Assembly (NCBI GenBank): GCA_021826605.1
Contig: JAKAZF010000025.1
Span: 1 to 12,262 of the forward strand
From: Planctomycetota bacterium
GTDB taxonomy: Bacteria > Planctomycetota > Phycisphaerae > WQYP01
Direction: 5' to 3'
Length of the DNA: 12,262 nucleotides
The position numbers and the translations under genes were made by a program. Shown one piece after another: positions 1 to 7,092 of the stretch (positions within the stretch are counted from its first letter, which is position 1; every line of letters begins with the position of its first letter). The notes beneath the pieces are model-generated. The model was not told the DNA's origin. It saw nothing but the letters and a program-made list of their open reading frames with translations, and ran no database searches.

Positions 1-67
1 GCGCAGTGCGTTAATGCCTATTGGCGATCCTAAACTGGCTGAAGGCCTGGCGATTGAAAATATGTGA
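1..67 (+). CDS. C-terminal end of an upstream gene (possibly ActF of Alternative Complex III)
   Basis: An open frame enters from the left edge and ends at the TGA at 65-67. Its last residues include MPIGDPKLAEGLAIENM. The ending resembles, from memory, the 'DPRL.ESL.FEN' tails of ActF, the last subunit of Alternative Complex III (quinol:cytochrome c oxidoreductase). ACIII genes followed by SCO and caa3 oxidase genes are an established arrangement, for example in Rhodothermus, and the downstream order here fits it. Only about 21 residues are visible, so the family call is weak. The stop codon lies inside the GTGAGG ribosome site (64-69) of the next gene, which suggests tight translational coupling. 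Confidence 0.45.
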   Translation, partial: RSALMPIGDPKLAEGLAIENM

Positions 68-74
68 GGTTTTT

Positions 75-869
75 ATGAGTAATAATCCCTACGACAACAC
101 CCACAATTTGCCACCGGAACATATCCCCCATCCGGTGCGCCCGGAAGTCGGTGCCCACACCCAAAAAGATGATGTTGATTCGTATAACATCCTGCTGGTG
201 GGGTCGTTCCTGGCTTTGTTCGTCGTGATTCTGGTGCTGGCCGTTATAGCCTTTTTTCATCAGTACCGTCACGCGCTTGAAGCGCAGAAAGAGGCGACCG
301 TCAGTAACTGGTCTTTAGCCATCCATCAGAGGCAAATTGCCTCCATTACGCCGCATTGGGTGGGAAAAAATCATCACCGCGCCACGGTGGGCATTGAGCT
401 TGCTGAAGATATGGTCGTCGCCCAGTACACACCTCATGCCAAACCTGTTCTTCTGCCGGCATCCCCGCAATCAGCTGCACCGGGCAAAAAACGTCCTACC
501 GTGGCACTGCATGTTCTTGGTGCTAAACTTTACACCAGCCTCGGTTGTATTGCCTGCCACACCGTCAATGGTATGCCCACCGTCGGGCCGTCATGGAAAA
601 ATCTCGCCGGCTATCCGCAAAAACTTACCACCGGCAAAACGGTGATCGCCGACTATAAATTTCTCCGTACGATGATTATTCACCCCGGCACACTGCTGGT
701 CGCCGGTGCGCCGGCCGGCGTCATGCCCGCCACGTACGGGCCGATGTTGTCGGGTCCCAAACATCCGCATGAAACCAAGCTTAACGCGATCATCTGGTAC
801 ATCAATACGCTTAGTAATCGCAGCAGCAAGGCTACGCAGCCGCCCGTGCCCGATAATCCGGCTAAATGA
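75..869 (+). CDS. Membrane-anchored monoheme cytochrome c
   Basis: A 264-residue protein with a hydrophilic N-terminus (1-36), one transmembrane segment (about 37-62), a linker, and a C-terminal cytochrome c domain (about 141-250) facing the periplasm. Heme-binding CIACH is at 158-162, and Met217 in GVMP is the likely sixth ligand. The protein ends in a PPVPD tail. The ATG at 75 is preferred over upstream TTG codons because GTGAGG at 64-69 sits 5 nt before it. The stretch around residues 94-115 resembles the short membrane proteins ('rWvd..g...IPI..AM') found beside planctomycete oxidases, so this may be a fusion of such an anchor with a cytochrome. The heme domain is about 80% identical by eye to the last domain of CoxB. 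Likely role: electron carrier between the quinol-oxidising complex and the oxidase. The cytochrome assignment is certain; the partner is inferred from the operon. Confidence 0.9.
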   Translation: MSNNPYDNTHNLPPEHIPHPVRPEVGAHTQKDDVDSYNILLVGSFLALFVVILVLAVIAFFHQYRHALEAQKEATVSNWSLAIHQRQIASITPHWVGKNHHRATVGIELAEDMVVAQYTPHAKPVLLPASPQSAAPGKKRPTVALHVLGAKLYTSLGCIACHTVNGMPTVGPSWKNLAGYPQKLTTGKTVIADYKFLRTMIIHPGTLLVAGAPAGVMPATYGPMLSGPKHPHETKLNAIIWYINTLSNRSSKATQPPVPDNPAK

Positions 870-908
870 TCGGGTCGGGCCTGCTGTTATAGCTCGCATA
901 CGATGCGG

Positions 909-925
909 GCGATTGCTATAATCGC
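909..925 (+). promoter_or_regulatory. Candidate extended -10 element inside a short inverted repeat, upstream of sco
   Basis: TGCTATAAT at 914-922 is a perfect extended -10 match, with no convincing -35 about 17 nt upstream. The same bases lie in a 6-bp inverted repeat (909-914 with 920-925, 5-nt loop). It is in the 154-bp gap before the sco gene and could give that gene its own transcript. It could also be a chance match or an RNA hairpin; the -10 sequence alone supports it. Confidence 0.3.
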
Positions 926-1023
926 GGATTGTTTTGGTTGGCGTTGCCGCGGTAAATACGCTGGTACGCGTTGCATCGCTATGATGTGAAAAATCGCGGT
1001 GTTGTAGTAAGAATGGTTCGTTG

Positions 1024-1941
1024 ATGAACGTGCTGAATAAAACCCGGCTAACTTTTCATGTGCCCTTGCGGCTATTGGCTGTACGCACCGTGGCGGTTGT
1101 TGCTTCGCTGTTTTTTGTGCTCCTAACCCCGCGCGTTTTTGGCAGTGCCTTTGAAAACCTGCAAAACGCCTCCCAAAAATCGAGGGACGCCCACAATGCG
1201 GGAATCACGCCGCACCCCGGTGCCCGGCTTCCATTAAGTCTTGAATTTGTTAATTCGCACAATCAGCAGGTTCAGCTTAGTGATTATTTTCACAAAGGCC
1301 GCCCGGTAATCTTTAATTTTGTCTATTTCCGCTGCCCCGGCGTATGCCCATTTGTTGAACTGGGCCTGCTGCACTCCATGGAAAAAATGTCCGCTCGCCT
1401 CGGCACAGATTACGAGGTCCTGACCATCAGCTTTGATCCCACCGATACGCCGTCTTCCGCTGCGGATAAGAAGGCGGGTTATATCGCGGTAGCTTCGCGA
1501 AAATTCAAAAAGGCTTTGGCCGCGCATTGGCATTTTCTTACCGCCAACGAATCCACTATTAAAGCCATCACCAAAGCTGTCGGATTCCATTACGTGTTTT
1601 ATCCTGCATCCCACACGTATAACCATGCCGCCGCGATTTATATTGCCACCCCCGGCGGTCGACTGGCCAATTATTTCTACGGTATTCACTACAATCCGGC
1701 AGATTTGCGTCTGGCGCTGGTGGCGGCGGGCAATCGTAAAATCACCAACGTCTTTGACCAGATACTATTATTATGCTGCCAGTTTGATCCTTACACCGGA
1801 AAATACACCGCCGTTGCGCGGCGCGTGATGCTGCTGGGGGGCGTGGGCGTGGTACTAAGCCTGGGGGCTTTTCTGGGCAGTATGGTCTGGTGGGAACGTA
1901 AACATGGTGTAAAAAAACCAAAAGCTTCAGGGAAGGTTTAG
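1024..1941 (+). CDS. SCO1/SenC-family copper chaperone for CuA assembly
   Basis: A 305-residue thioredoxin-fold protein of the SCO family, which delivers copper to, or sets the thiol redox state of, the CuA site in oxidase subunit II. The copper ligands are visible: CPGVC (Cys104, Cys108) after FNFVYFR, and His201 in the YNHAAAIYI context. There is an N-terminal hydrophobic segment (about 17-40) and a second transmembrane helix near the C-terminus (about 268-290). Before the second helix is the CQFDPYTGKY motif seen in SCO proteins with a C-terminal anchor. Two adjacent cysteines (251-252) precede that motif. ATG 1024 directly follows an in-frame TTG at 1021; the ribosome site is weak either way. 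The stop TAG overlaps the AGGAG site of coxB, so the two genes are probably co-translated. Function is confident from the motifs and the adjacent coxB. Confidence 0.95.
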   Translation: MNVLNKTRLTFHVPLRLLAVRTVAVVASLFFVLLTPRVFGSAFENLQNASQKSRDAHNAGITPHPGARLPLSLEFVNSHNQQVQLSDYFHKGRPVIFNFVYFRCPGVCPFVELGLLHSMEKMSARLGTDYEVLTISFDPTDTPSSAADKKAGYIAVASRKFKKALAAHWHFLTANESTIKAITKAVGFHYVFYPASHTYNHAAAIYIATPGGRLANYFYGIHYNPADLRLALVAAGNRKITNVFDQILLLCCQFDPYTGKYTAVARRVMLLGGVGVVLSLGAFLGSMVWWERKHGVKKPKASGKV

Positions 1942-1947
1942 GAGTTT

Positions 1948-3540
1948 ATGGGCGTGACAAATATTCCACAGATACTTGGACACCTTGGACAGATGAATTT
2001 GGGGCGTATCGTTGCCGCACTCTGGCTGCCGCACGGTGAATCCACCTTCAGCCCGCCGGTGCAGTTTCTCTGGGATTTCTGGTACTGGATATCGGTGTTT
2101 TTCACGGTTCTGATTGTCGGTCTGGTGGTATTCTTTTCGATTCGTTACCGGCATACCAAGGATCGGACAATTGCCGAGGACTCTCCTTCACATAATAACC
2201 CGCTGGAAATTACCTGGACCGTGATTCCTCTGATCATTGTGATGGTAATTTTTGCTCTGGGTTTTACGCAATATATGAACATGGATTCCCCGCCCGCCAA
2301 CAGCTACAACATCCATGTTATTGCCCAGAAGTGGAGTTGGACATTTGTGTATGAAAATGGTGCCATCAGCAACACGCTGTATCTGCCCGTTAACACGCCC
2401 GTGAAATTAAACATGACCTCCAAAGATGTGCTCCATGGATTCTGGATCCCCGATCTTTCCATCCAGAGGGATGTGGTACCGGGTCGCGTGATGACCACGT
2501 GGGTGGAACCTACCAACCCCGGAACCTACTGGCTCCAATGCGCTGAATATTGCGGCGACGGCCACTCGGAAATGCGGGCGCATGTCGTGGTTGAGCCGTA
2601 TGCTAAATTTCAGAAGCAGATTGTTGCTGCCGCCAATATTTTTGAACAGGACGGCAAACCGCTGCCTCTGGCAACTGTCGGTAAAAAACTTTACACCACG
2701 CTTGGTTGCTTAGGCTGCCACTCGGTGGATGGTTCCAAGGGTACCGGCCCCAGCTGGAAAAATCTGGCCGGGTCCACAGAGGTTCTCGCCAACGGTAAGA
2801 CCGTACCGGTGAATTATGCCTTCCTGAAAACGATGATTTCCCATCCTGGCCGCGTGTTGATCAAAGGATTCCCCGCCGGCGTTATGCCCAGCTACGGCTC
2901 GCGCTTTACCGGTAAAAATGTCAAAAATTTGTACGCCGTTGTCTGGTATATCAACAGCCTAAGCAAGAATTCCAATAAAGCCTCTCAGCCCCCGGTGCCC
3001 GATAAACCCAAGGGTAGCGAGCCTGCGGCCTCATCCAAGTCCCCGAAAACTGCGGCCCCGGCAACCGCCAAAACCTCGCAGACGGCGACACCGGCTACCA
3101 CCGCCGCTCCGACAACTGCCAAAGCCCCGGCGACCCCCGTCGCCAAAGTGCCGGCCGGCCCGCAGCCGATGGCGTTGCATGTTCTGGGTGCAAAACTTTA
3201 TAAGTCGCTGGGATGTATTGGATGTCATACCGTCAATGGCCAACCGGGCGTAGGCCCGAGTTGGAAGAATCTGGCGGGTTATCCGCAAAAACTCACCACG
3301 GGAAAAACGGTGATTGCAGATTATAAATTTCTCCGCACGATGATTCTTGACCCGGGAAAAATGGATATTGCCGGCTCGCCGGCCGGCGTGATGCCGGTTA
3401 TGTACAAATACCAGTTATCCGGTAAAAAGCATCCCCATGAGAATAAATTAAATGCGATCATCTGGTATATTAATACGCTAAGTAACCGCGGCAGCAAGGC
3501 AACCGAGCCTCCTGTTCCGGATGTTCCGGTCGCTAAGTAA
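1948..3540 (+). CDS. coxB: Cytochrome c oxidase subunit II with two tandem cytochrome c domains
   Basis: A 530-residue CoxB, roughly twice the length of a plain subunit II. In order it has two transmembrane helices (about 43-66 and 88-110), a cupredoxin domain with a complete CuA ligand set (His163, Cys198, Glu200, Cys202, His206, Met209; CAEYCGDGH), cytochrome domain 1 (about 241-345; CLGCH 254-258, Met313), a Pro/Ala/Thr/Lys linker (about 352-407), and cytochrome domain 2 (about 408-513; CIGCH 423-427, Met482). It takes electrons from a cytochrome or ACIII through the hemes to CuA and on to CoxA. Domain 2 is much closer to the cytochrome encoded at 75-869 than to domain 1, and all three domains end in PPVPD. 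AGGAG at 1940-1944 and GGAAGG at 1931-1936 precede the chosen ATG; the 3-nt gap from AGGAG is short, and ATG 1993 is an alternative. Confidence 0.97.
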   Translation: MGVTNIPQILGHLGQMNLGRIVAALWLPHGESTFSPPVQFLWDFWYWISVFFTVLIVGLVVFFSIRYRHTKDRTIAEDSPSHNNPLEITWTVIPLIIVMVIFALGFTQYMNMDSPPANSYNIHVIAQKWSWTFVYENGAISNTLYLPVNTPVKLNMTSKDVLHGFWIPDLSIQRDVVPGRVMTTWVEPTNPGTYWLQCAEYCGDGHSEMRAHVVVEPYAKFQKQIVAAANIFEQDGKPLPLATVGKKLYTTLGCLGCHSVDGSKGTGPSWKNLAGSTEVLANGKTVPVNYAFLKTMISHPGRVLIKGFPAGVMPSYGSRFTGKNVKNLYAVVWYINSLSKNSNKASQPPVPDKPKGSEPAASSKSPKTAAPATAKTSQTATPATTAAPTTAKAPATPVAKVPAGPQPMALHVLGAKLYKSLGCIGCHTVNGQPGVGPSWKNLAGYPQKLTTGKTVIADYKFLRTMILDPGKMDIAGSPAGVMPVMYKYQLSGKKHPHENKLNAIIWYINTLSNRGSKATEPPVPDVPVAK

Positions 3541-3569
3541 GCTACCGGGAGAAATATAATTGAAAAGGC

Positions 3570-3592
3570 GTATCCAGCCGTTGTTTGGATAC
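3570..3592 (+). promoter_or_regulatory. 7-bp inverted repeat just upstream of the coxA ribosome site
   Basis: GTATCCA (3570-3576) and TGGATAC (3586-3592) are perfect reverse complements with a 9-nt loop. They directly abut the TGGAG ribosome site at 3593-3597. In the operon mRNA the stem could shape coxA translation or protect a processed end. The pairing is seen; the function is inferred and may be nil. Confidence 0.35.
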
Positions 3593-3605
3593 TGGAGTTA
3601 TAGAA

Positions 3606-5342
3606 ATGACTACGATCACGGGAAACACTATGGGCCACACACCCGCGGTGGCCGCCAAGCCGGACAATTATCTTACACACGGTAAAACCATCGGCTCATG
3701 GCTCTTCACGCTGGACCACAAACGCATCGGTATCATGTACCTGATTACCGCTTTGCTGGCCTTCTTCATCGGCGGCATGTTGGCTGAAGTCATTCGCACG
3801 CAGTTGCTGGTGCCACAGGGTCTGATTTTTCATGGCACCGGTTCTGTCGCGTCCAGTTACGCGGCGTATCGCTATTACAATCAGGTCTTCACGCTCCATG
3901 GAATCATCATGGTGTTTCTGGTGCTGATCCCCATTATTCCCGGCGCTTTGGGAAATTTCGCCATGCCGCTGATGCTGGGTGCCAAAGATGTGGCCTTCCC
4001 CAAACTCAATTTAATCAGCTATTACCTGTATCTTGTCGGGGCGATTCTGGCTATTGTTTCCACCGTGCTGGGGGCCGTGGATACCGGCTGGACCTTTTAC
4101 ACGCCATTTAGCATCCAGACTGAATCCTATGTGGTGGTCATGGTGCTGGGTATATTTCTGGTGGGGTTCAGTTCCATCTTCACCGGCATCAATTTCATGG
4201 TCACCATTCACAAACTGCGCCCGCCCGGCATGAGCTGGTTCCGCATGCCGCTTTTCCTCTGGGCTATTTATTCCACATCGCTGATTCAGGTTGCCGCCAC
4301 GCCGGTGGTGGGCATCACCTTTGTGCTGCTGATGATGGAGCGCGTCATGGGCATTGGGATATTTAATCCTGCGCTGGGCGGGAACCCGGTGTTGTTCCAG
4401 GAATTTTTCTGGTTCTATTCGCATCCCGCGGTATACATTATGATTCTGCCCGCGATGGGCATCGTCAGTGAAATTATTCCCACGTTCAGCCGCAAGCATA
4501 TTTTCGGATACGAATTTATCGCCTTAAGCTCACTGGCCATTGCCCTGATTGGCTTTCTGGTGTGGGGTCACCACATTTTCGTCAACGGTCAATCGGCGGA
4601 ACTCGATGCCGTCTTCAGCTTTTTAACCTTCATTGTGGCTGTCCCTTCCGCCATCAAAGTCTGGAACTGGCTGGCCACCATGTACAAGGGAGCCATCGTC
4701 CTTAAAACGCCGATGCTCTATGTGCTGTCATTTATTGTGCTGTTTACCATCGGCGGCCTCACCGGCGTGGTGCTGGGGGCGCTTTCTGAGGATGTCGTTC
4801 TGCATGATACGTACTTTGTTGTAGGCCACTTCCATTATGTCATGATGGGCGGAACGCTCATCGGCTTTATCGCCGGTATGCACTACTGGTGGCCCAAAAT
4901 GTTCGGACGCATGTACAATGAACGCATCGCGCAATGGACGTGTGTGGTCTTGTTTATCGGCATCAATCTCACGTTTTTCCCCCAGTTGGTGGTGGGGGCC
5001 GAGGGCATGCCGCGGCGTTATGCCAGCTACCTGCCGGTTTATCAACCCTATATGATTGCCTCCACCATCGGGGCGTATATCCAGCTTGTGGCGTTTCTGA
5101 GTATGGCCGGGTATCTGATGCACTCGCTGTTCTATGGCAAAAAGGCCCCGATGAACCCGTGGGGCGGCGGCTCCCTGGAATGGGAAACCGCTTCGCCGCC
5201 ACCGCATGATAATTTTGAAACCACACCATCCGTCGGCGATCCTTATGATTATTCCGACTTGGTGTTTGACCCGGCGGTCAATGGGTATGTCCATATAGAA
5301 AAGCCTGTGGAATCCCTGGCTCCCGTTACCGCAACGCATTGA
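3606..5342 (+). CDS. coxA: Cytochrome c oxidase subunit I, A2-type
   Basis: A 578-residue, twelve-helix heme-copper oxidase core subunit that reduces O2 to water and pumps protons. Visible ligands are His98 and His410 for the low-spin heme ([17 protein letters not shown]), His408 for the high-spin heme, and His273, His322 and His323 for CuB. Tyr277 in YSHPAVY is positioned for the His-Tyr cross-link. Position 275 is Ala, not the helix-VI Glu of A1 oxidases, and Tyr271-Ser272 supply the YS motif that defines A2-type enzymes. Asp128 ([11 protein letters not shown]) and Lys351 (AIKVWNW) keep the D- and K-channel residues. The C-terminal [18 protein letters not shown] region is typical of caa3-like CoxA. 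ATG 3606 is chosen over TTG 3585 because TGGAG at 3593-3597 lies 8 nt upstream. Confidence 0.97.
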   Translation: MTTITGNTMGHTPAVAAKPDNYLTHGKTIGSWLFTLDHKRIGIMYLITALLAFFIGGMLAEVIRTQLLVPQGLIFHGTGSVASSYAAYRYYNQVFTLHGIIMVFLVLIPIIPGALGNFAMPLMLGAKDVAFPKLNLISYYLYLVGAILAIVSTVLGAVDTGWTFYTPFSIQTESYVVVMVLGIFLVGFSSIFTGINFMVTIHKLRPPGMSWFRMPLFLWAIYSTSLIQVAATPVVGITFVLLMMERVMGIGIFNPALGGNPVLFQEFFWFYSHPAVYIMILPAMGIVSEIIPTFSRKHIFGYEFIALSSLAIALIGFLVWGHHIFVNGQSAELDAVFSFLTFIVAVPSAIKVWNWLATMYKGAIVLKTPMLYVLSFIVLFTIGGLTGVVLGALSEDVVLHDTYFVVGHFHYVMMGGTLIGFIAGMHYWWPKMFGRMYNERIAQWTCVVLFIGINLTFFPQLVVGAEGMPRRYASYLPVYQPYMIASTIGAYIQLVAFLSMAGYLMHSLFYGKKAPMNPWGGGSLEWETASPPPHDNFETTPSVGDPYDYSDLVFDPAVNGYVHIEKPVESLAPVTATH

Positions 5343-5457
5343 CGTGCCATGCTGCGGCGGGCAGCGACCGTGGCAGGGCTTGCCCGGCAGGCGGTTACGC
5401 GGCCGGGAACGTAGCGCTTGATTTATTGCTATCTGTATGTTTCTATTGTGAGATTCC
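5343..5457 (+). other. coxA-coxC spacer with a small inverted repeat
   Basis: This 115-bp gap holds no gene. CCCGGC (5383-5388) pairs with GCCGGG (5402-5407) across a 13-nt loop, and an overlapping GGGC-TT-GCCC stem lies at 5377-5386. No T-tract follows, so an intrinsic terminator is unlikely. The last 40 bases are AT-richer, but I see no convincing -35/-10 pair. Confidence 0.3.
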
Positions 5458-6333
5458 ATGTCTGAAGCAATCGCGATAAACCCAACCGAAGAACAGGTGG
5501 CCCGAGACCATTTGGCCCATCATTTTGATACGCCGCAGCAGCAGTTTGATGCCGGCACGCTGGGCATGTGGATGTTTCTGGCCACGGAAATGCTGCTGTT
5601 CAGCGGCCTGTTCTGCGCCTATGCGGAATTCCGGGCCACCCATCCCGACGTTTTTAGATATGCCGGGCAATATCTGGATCCGGTGTCCGGTCTGATCAAT
5701 GCCCTGATTCTGCTGACCAGCGGTCTGACCATGGCTCTGGCGGTGCGTTTTGCGCAAACCGGCAAGCGTTTTGCCTTAAGCCTGTGTCTGGCGCTAACCA
5801 TGCTGGGCGGGGTCGGCTTTTTGGCCATTCACGCCAAAGAGTATTTTGATAATGGTCAGGCCAAGTTGCTCTGGGGGACCCATTACGCTCCAAGCGTGGG
5901 GCCTAATGGCAAACCCGTCGCCCCGGTCACCGGCCTGACGGCACTGGTTGCCAGGCCCAAGCCCGCCGCCAGCCCCGGCTGGCAATCGCTTAAGTCCCTC
6001 GGCAAGGCCGGTTTTGTTGTCTCTCATTCCGCTATTATGCCCGCATCGGTCGGCCCGTCAGGTGTAGCTGCCTCGCAAAAGCCCGCTGCGGCGGAAAACC
6101 CCTTTCAGCCGGCCAATGTTCAGGTTTTCTTTGGTATATATTTTCTCATGACCGGTCTGCACAGCCTGCACGTGATCATCGGTATTATTGTCATCGGCTG
6201 GCTCCTGATTCGTTCCCTGCGGGGTGAATTCGGCCCCGGCTACAATGCCCCCGTCGTCTACGTGGGCATGTATTGGGGCGTGGTGGATATGGTCTGGATG
6301 TTCCTGTTTCCCTTGTTGTATCTCATTCACTGA
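5458..6333 (+). CDS. coxC: Cytochrome c oxidase subunit III
   Basis: A 291-residue membrane protein of the heme-copper oxidase subunit III family, which stabilises CoxA and influences proton uptake. The N-terminal helix carries the conserved glutamate (LATEMLLFSGLF, Glu44), and the family signature YFLMTGLHSLHVIIG is at 228-242. The C-terminal helix reads MYWGVVDMVWMFLFPLLY, where the usual YWHFVD histidine is replaced by Gly274. A long, Pro/Ala-rich hydrophilic insert (about 135-220) sits between helices and is longer than in classical CoxC. Start ATG 5458 has only a weak GTGAGA-like site at 5448-5453. It follows coxA by 115 bp. Confidence 0.94.
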   Translation: MSEAIAINPTEEQVARDHLAHHFDTPQQQFDAGTLGMWMFLATEMLLFSGLFCAYAEFRATHPDVFRYAGQYLDPVSGLINALILLTSGLTMALAVRFAQTGKRFALSLCLALTMLGGVGFLAIHAKEYFDNGQAKLLWGTHYAPSVGPNGKPVAPVTGLTALVARPKPAASPGWQSLKSLGKAGFVVSHSAIMPASVGPSGVAASQKPAAAENPFQPANVQVFFGIYFLMTGLHSLHVIIGIIVIGWLLIRSLRGEFGPGYNAPVVYVGMYWGVVDMVWMFLFPLLYLIH

Positions 6334-6379
6334 TAACTTAGGCTCAATGAAGTTCGCCCGCTCTTTAGCGTGAGGTCTT

Positions 6380-6808
6380 ATGTCTTCCGATCATGCCAAA
6401 CCCGTTGTCCCCGCCCGCTCGCACATTGTATCCGTGCCAACGCTGGTCTTTGTGTGGATCCTCCTCTGCGCTTTGGCTGTCGGCAATTTGTTTGTCGCCA
6501 GGTTGGGCCTTGGCTCGGCTACCATCGCCGTGGAGTTGATTGTGGCGGTTATCATGGCGGTCGTCAGTGCGCTGTATTTCATGCACCTGCGCTATGACAG
6601 CCTTTTTTCTGTTGCCATTTTATTGCTCACACTGGTGCTTATTACCCTGTTTATTTCTTTTATCATTATTGATGTGAAGGCCGATCAGCCGCAGATGTAT
6701 TCCGGCGAGGCGCAGGAAATGGCGCAGATTGAACAACATGTGGCGGGGTCCAATTCCACCCCGCCGGCCGCCGCGAAGGCCGCCGCCGCCGCACCCGCTA
6801 AAGAATAA
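6380..6808 (+). CDS. Cytochrome c oxidase subunit IV-like (CyoD/COX4_pro family)
   Basis: A 142-residue protein with three transmembrane helices (about 18-40, 47-68, 77-98), as in the small prokaryotic subunit IV that helps assemble or stabilise the oxidase. Family marks are HIVSVPTLVFVWI at the first helix and ALYFMHLRYDSLF after the second. The C-terminal tail (about 100-142) is hydrophilic and ends in an Ala/Pro/Lys-rich run resembling the low-complexity linkers of CoxB and CoxC in this operon. GTGAGG at 6370-6375 lies 4 nt before ATG 6380. The 46-bp gap after coxC supports co-transcription. Confidence 0.85.
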   Translation: MSSDHAKPVVPARSHIVSVPTLVFVWILLCALAVGNLFVARLGLGSATIAVELIVAVIMAVVSALYFMHLRYDSLFSVAILLLTLVLITLFISFIIIDVKADQPQMYSGEAQEMAQIEQHVAGSNSTPPAAAKAAAAAPAKE

Positions 6809-6832
6809 TCCGAGCCGTCCCAGCCGTGCGGA

Positions 6833-6865
6833 TAGCGGCGCGCATGCCGGTATGACGCGCCGCTA
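6833..6865 (+). repeat. 10-bp perfect hairpin after the subunit IV gene
   Basis: TAGCGGCGCG (6833-6842) and CGCGCCGCTA (6856-6865) are perfect reverse complements with a 13-nt loop. The stem begins 24 nt after the stop codon at 6806-6808. No T-run follows, so it is not a standard intrinsic terminator. It abuts the two palindromic repeat units that follow and may be part of the same element, acting for example as an mRNA-end stabiliser. Confidence 0.6.
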
Positions 6866-6949
6866 CCGAGAGCACCGGATGACAATCCGGTGGTTGATCC
6901 GATGCCGCCAACCAACCACCGGGTTATCACCACGGTGCTCTGACGCGAG
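6862..6949 (+). repeat. Tandem palindromic repeat, unit 1 (88 bp)
   Basis: This is the first of two adjacent 88-bp direct repeats that differ at about 8 positions by hand alignment. Each unit is a long imperfect palindrome. The outer 9-bp arms are 6869-6877 with 6933-6941, and the inner 10-bp arms are 6887-6896 with 6913-6922; both sets are perfect, with a 16-nt loop and a mismatched bulge between them. The 5' half can instead fold alone: CACCGGAT (6873-6880) pairs perfectly with ATCCGGTG (6885-6892) around a GACA loop. Possible roles are a REP/BIME-like element, an RNA stabiliser or an attenuator. The structure is certain; the role is unknown. Confidence 0.85.
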
Positions 6950-7037
6950 GCTCCCGAGAGCACCGGATGACAATCCGGTGGTTGATCTGATGCCGCGAGC
7001 CAACCACCGGGCGATCACCACGGTGCTCTGACGTGAC
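6950..7037 (+). repeat. Tandem palindromic repeat, unit 2 (88 bp)
   Basis: Second copy of the palindromic unit, directly adjoining the first. The outer arms (6957-6965 with 7021-7029) and inner arms (6975-6984 with 7001-7010) are kept exactly. Differences from unit 1 fall in the loop, in the mismatched bulge of the 3' half and at the edges. This suggests selection on, or recent spread of, the paired blocks. The unit ends about 55 bp before the start of the second subunit III-like gene, inside its leader. Confidence 0.85.
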
Positions 7038-7092
7038 GGTGCAACCCGGCGATTATTCGGACAGGCCCCTGCGGACGAAAGCTGGGATTTTT

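Noticed and set aside
2641..3540. Separate cytochrome gene downstream of a shorter coxB
   Set aside because: The frame is continuous from the CuA domain through both heme domains, with no stop and no ribosome site before the second domain.
4728..5459. Minus-strand open frame of 243 codons opposite coxA
   Set aside because: Antisense to the conserved C-terminal half of CoxA; composition is Arg/His/Gly-rich without recognisable motifs.
6809..6865. Intrinsic terminator after the subunit IV gene
   Set aside because: The stem is strong but no T-run follows, and the next gene belongs to the same oxidase set.
6862..7037. CRISPR-like array
   Set aside because: Only two directly abutting 88-bp units exist, with no spacers and no cas genes; they are palindromic tandem repeats.
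7033..7092. Upstream GTG start for the second subunit III-like gene
   Set aside because: It begins inside the palindromic repeat and adds residues unlike the family; ATG 7093 has a ribosome site.
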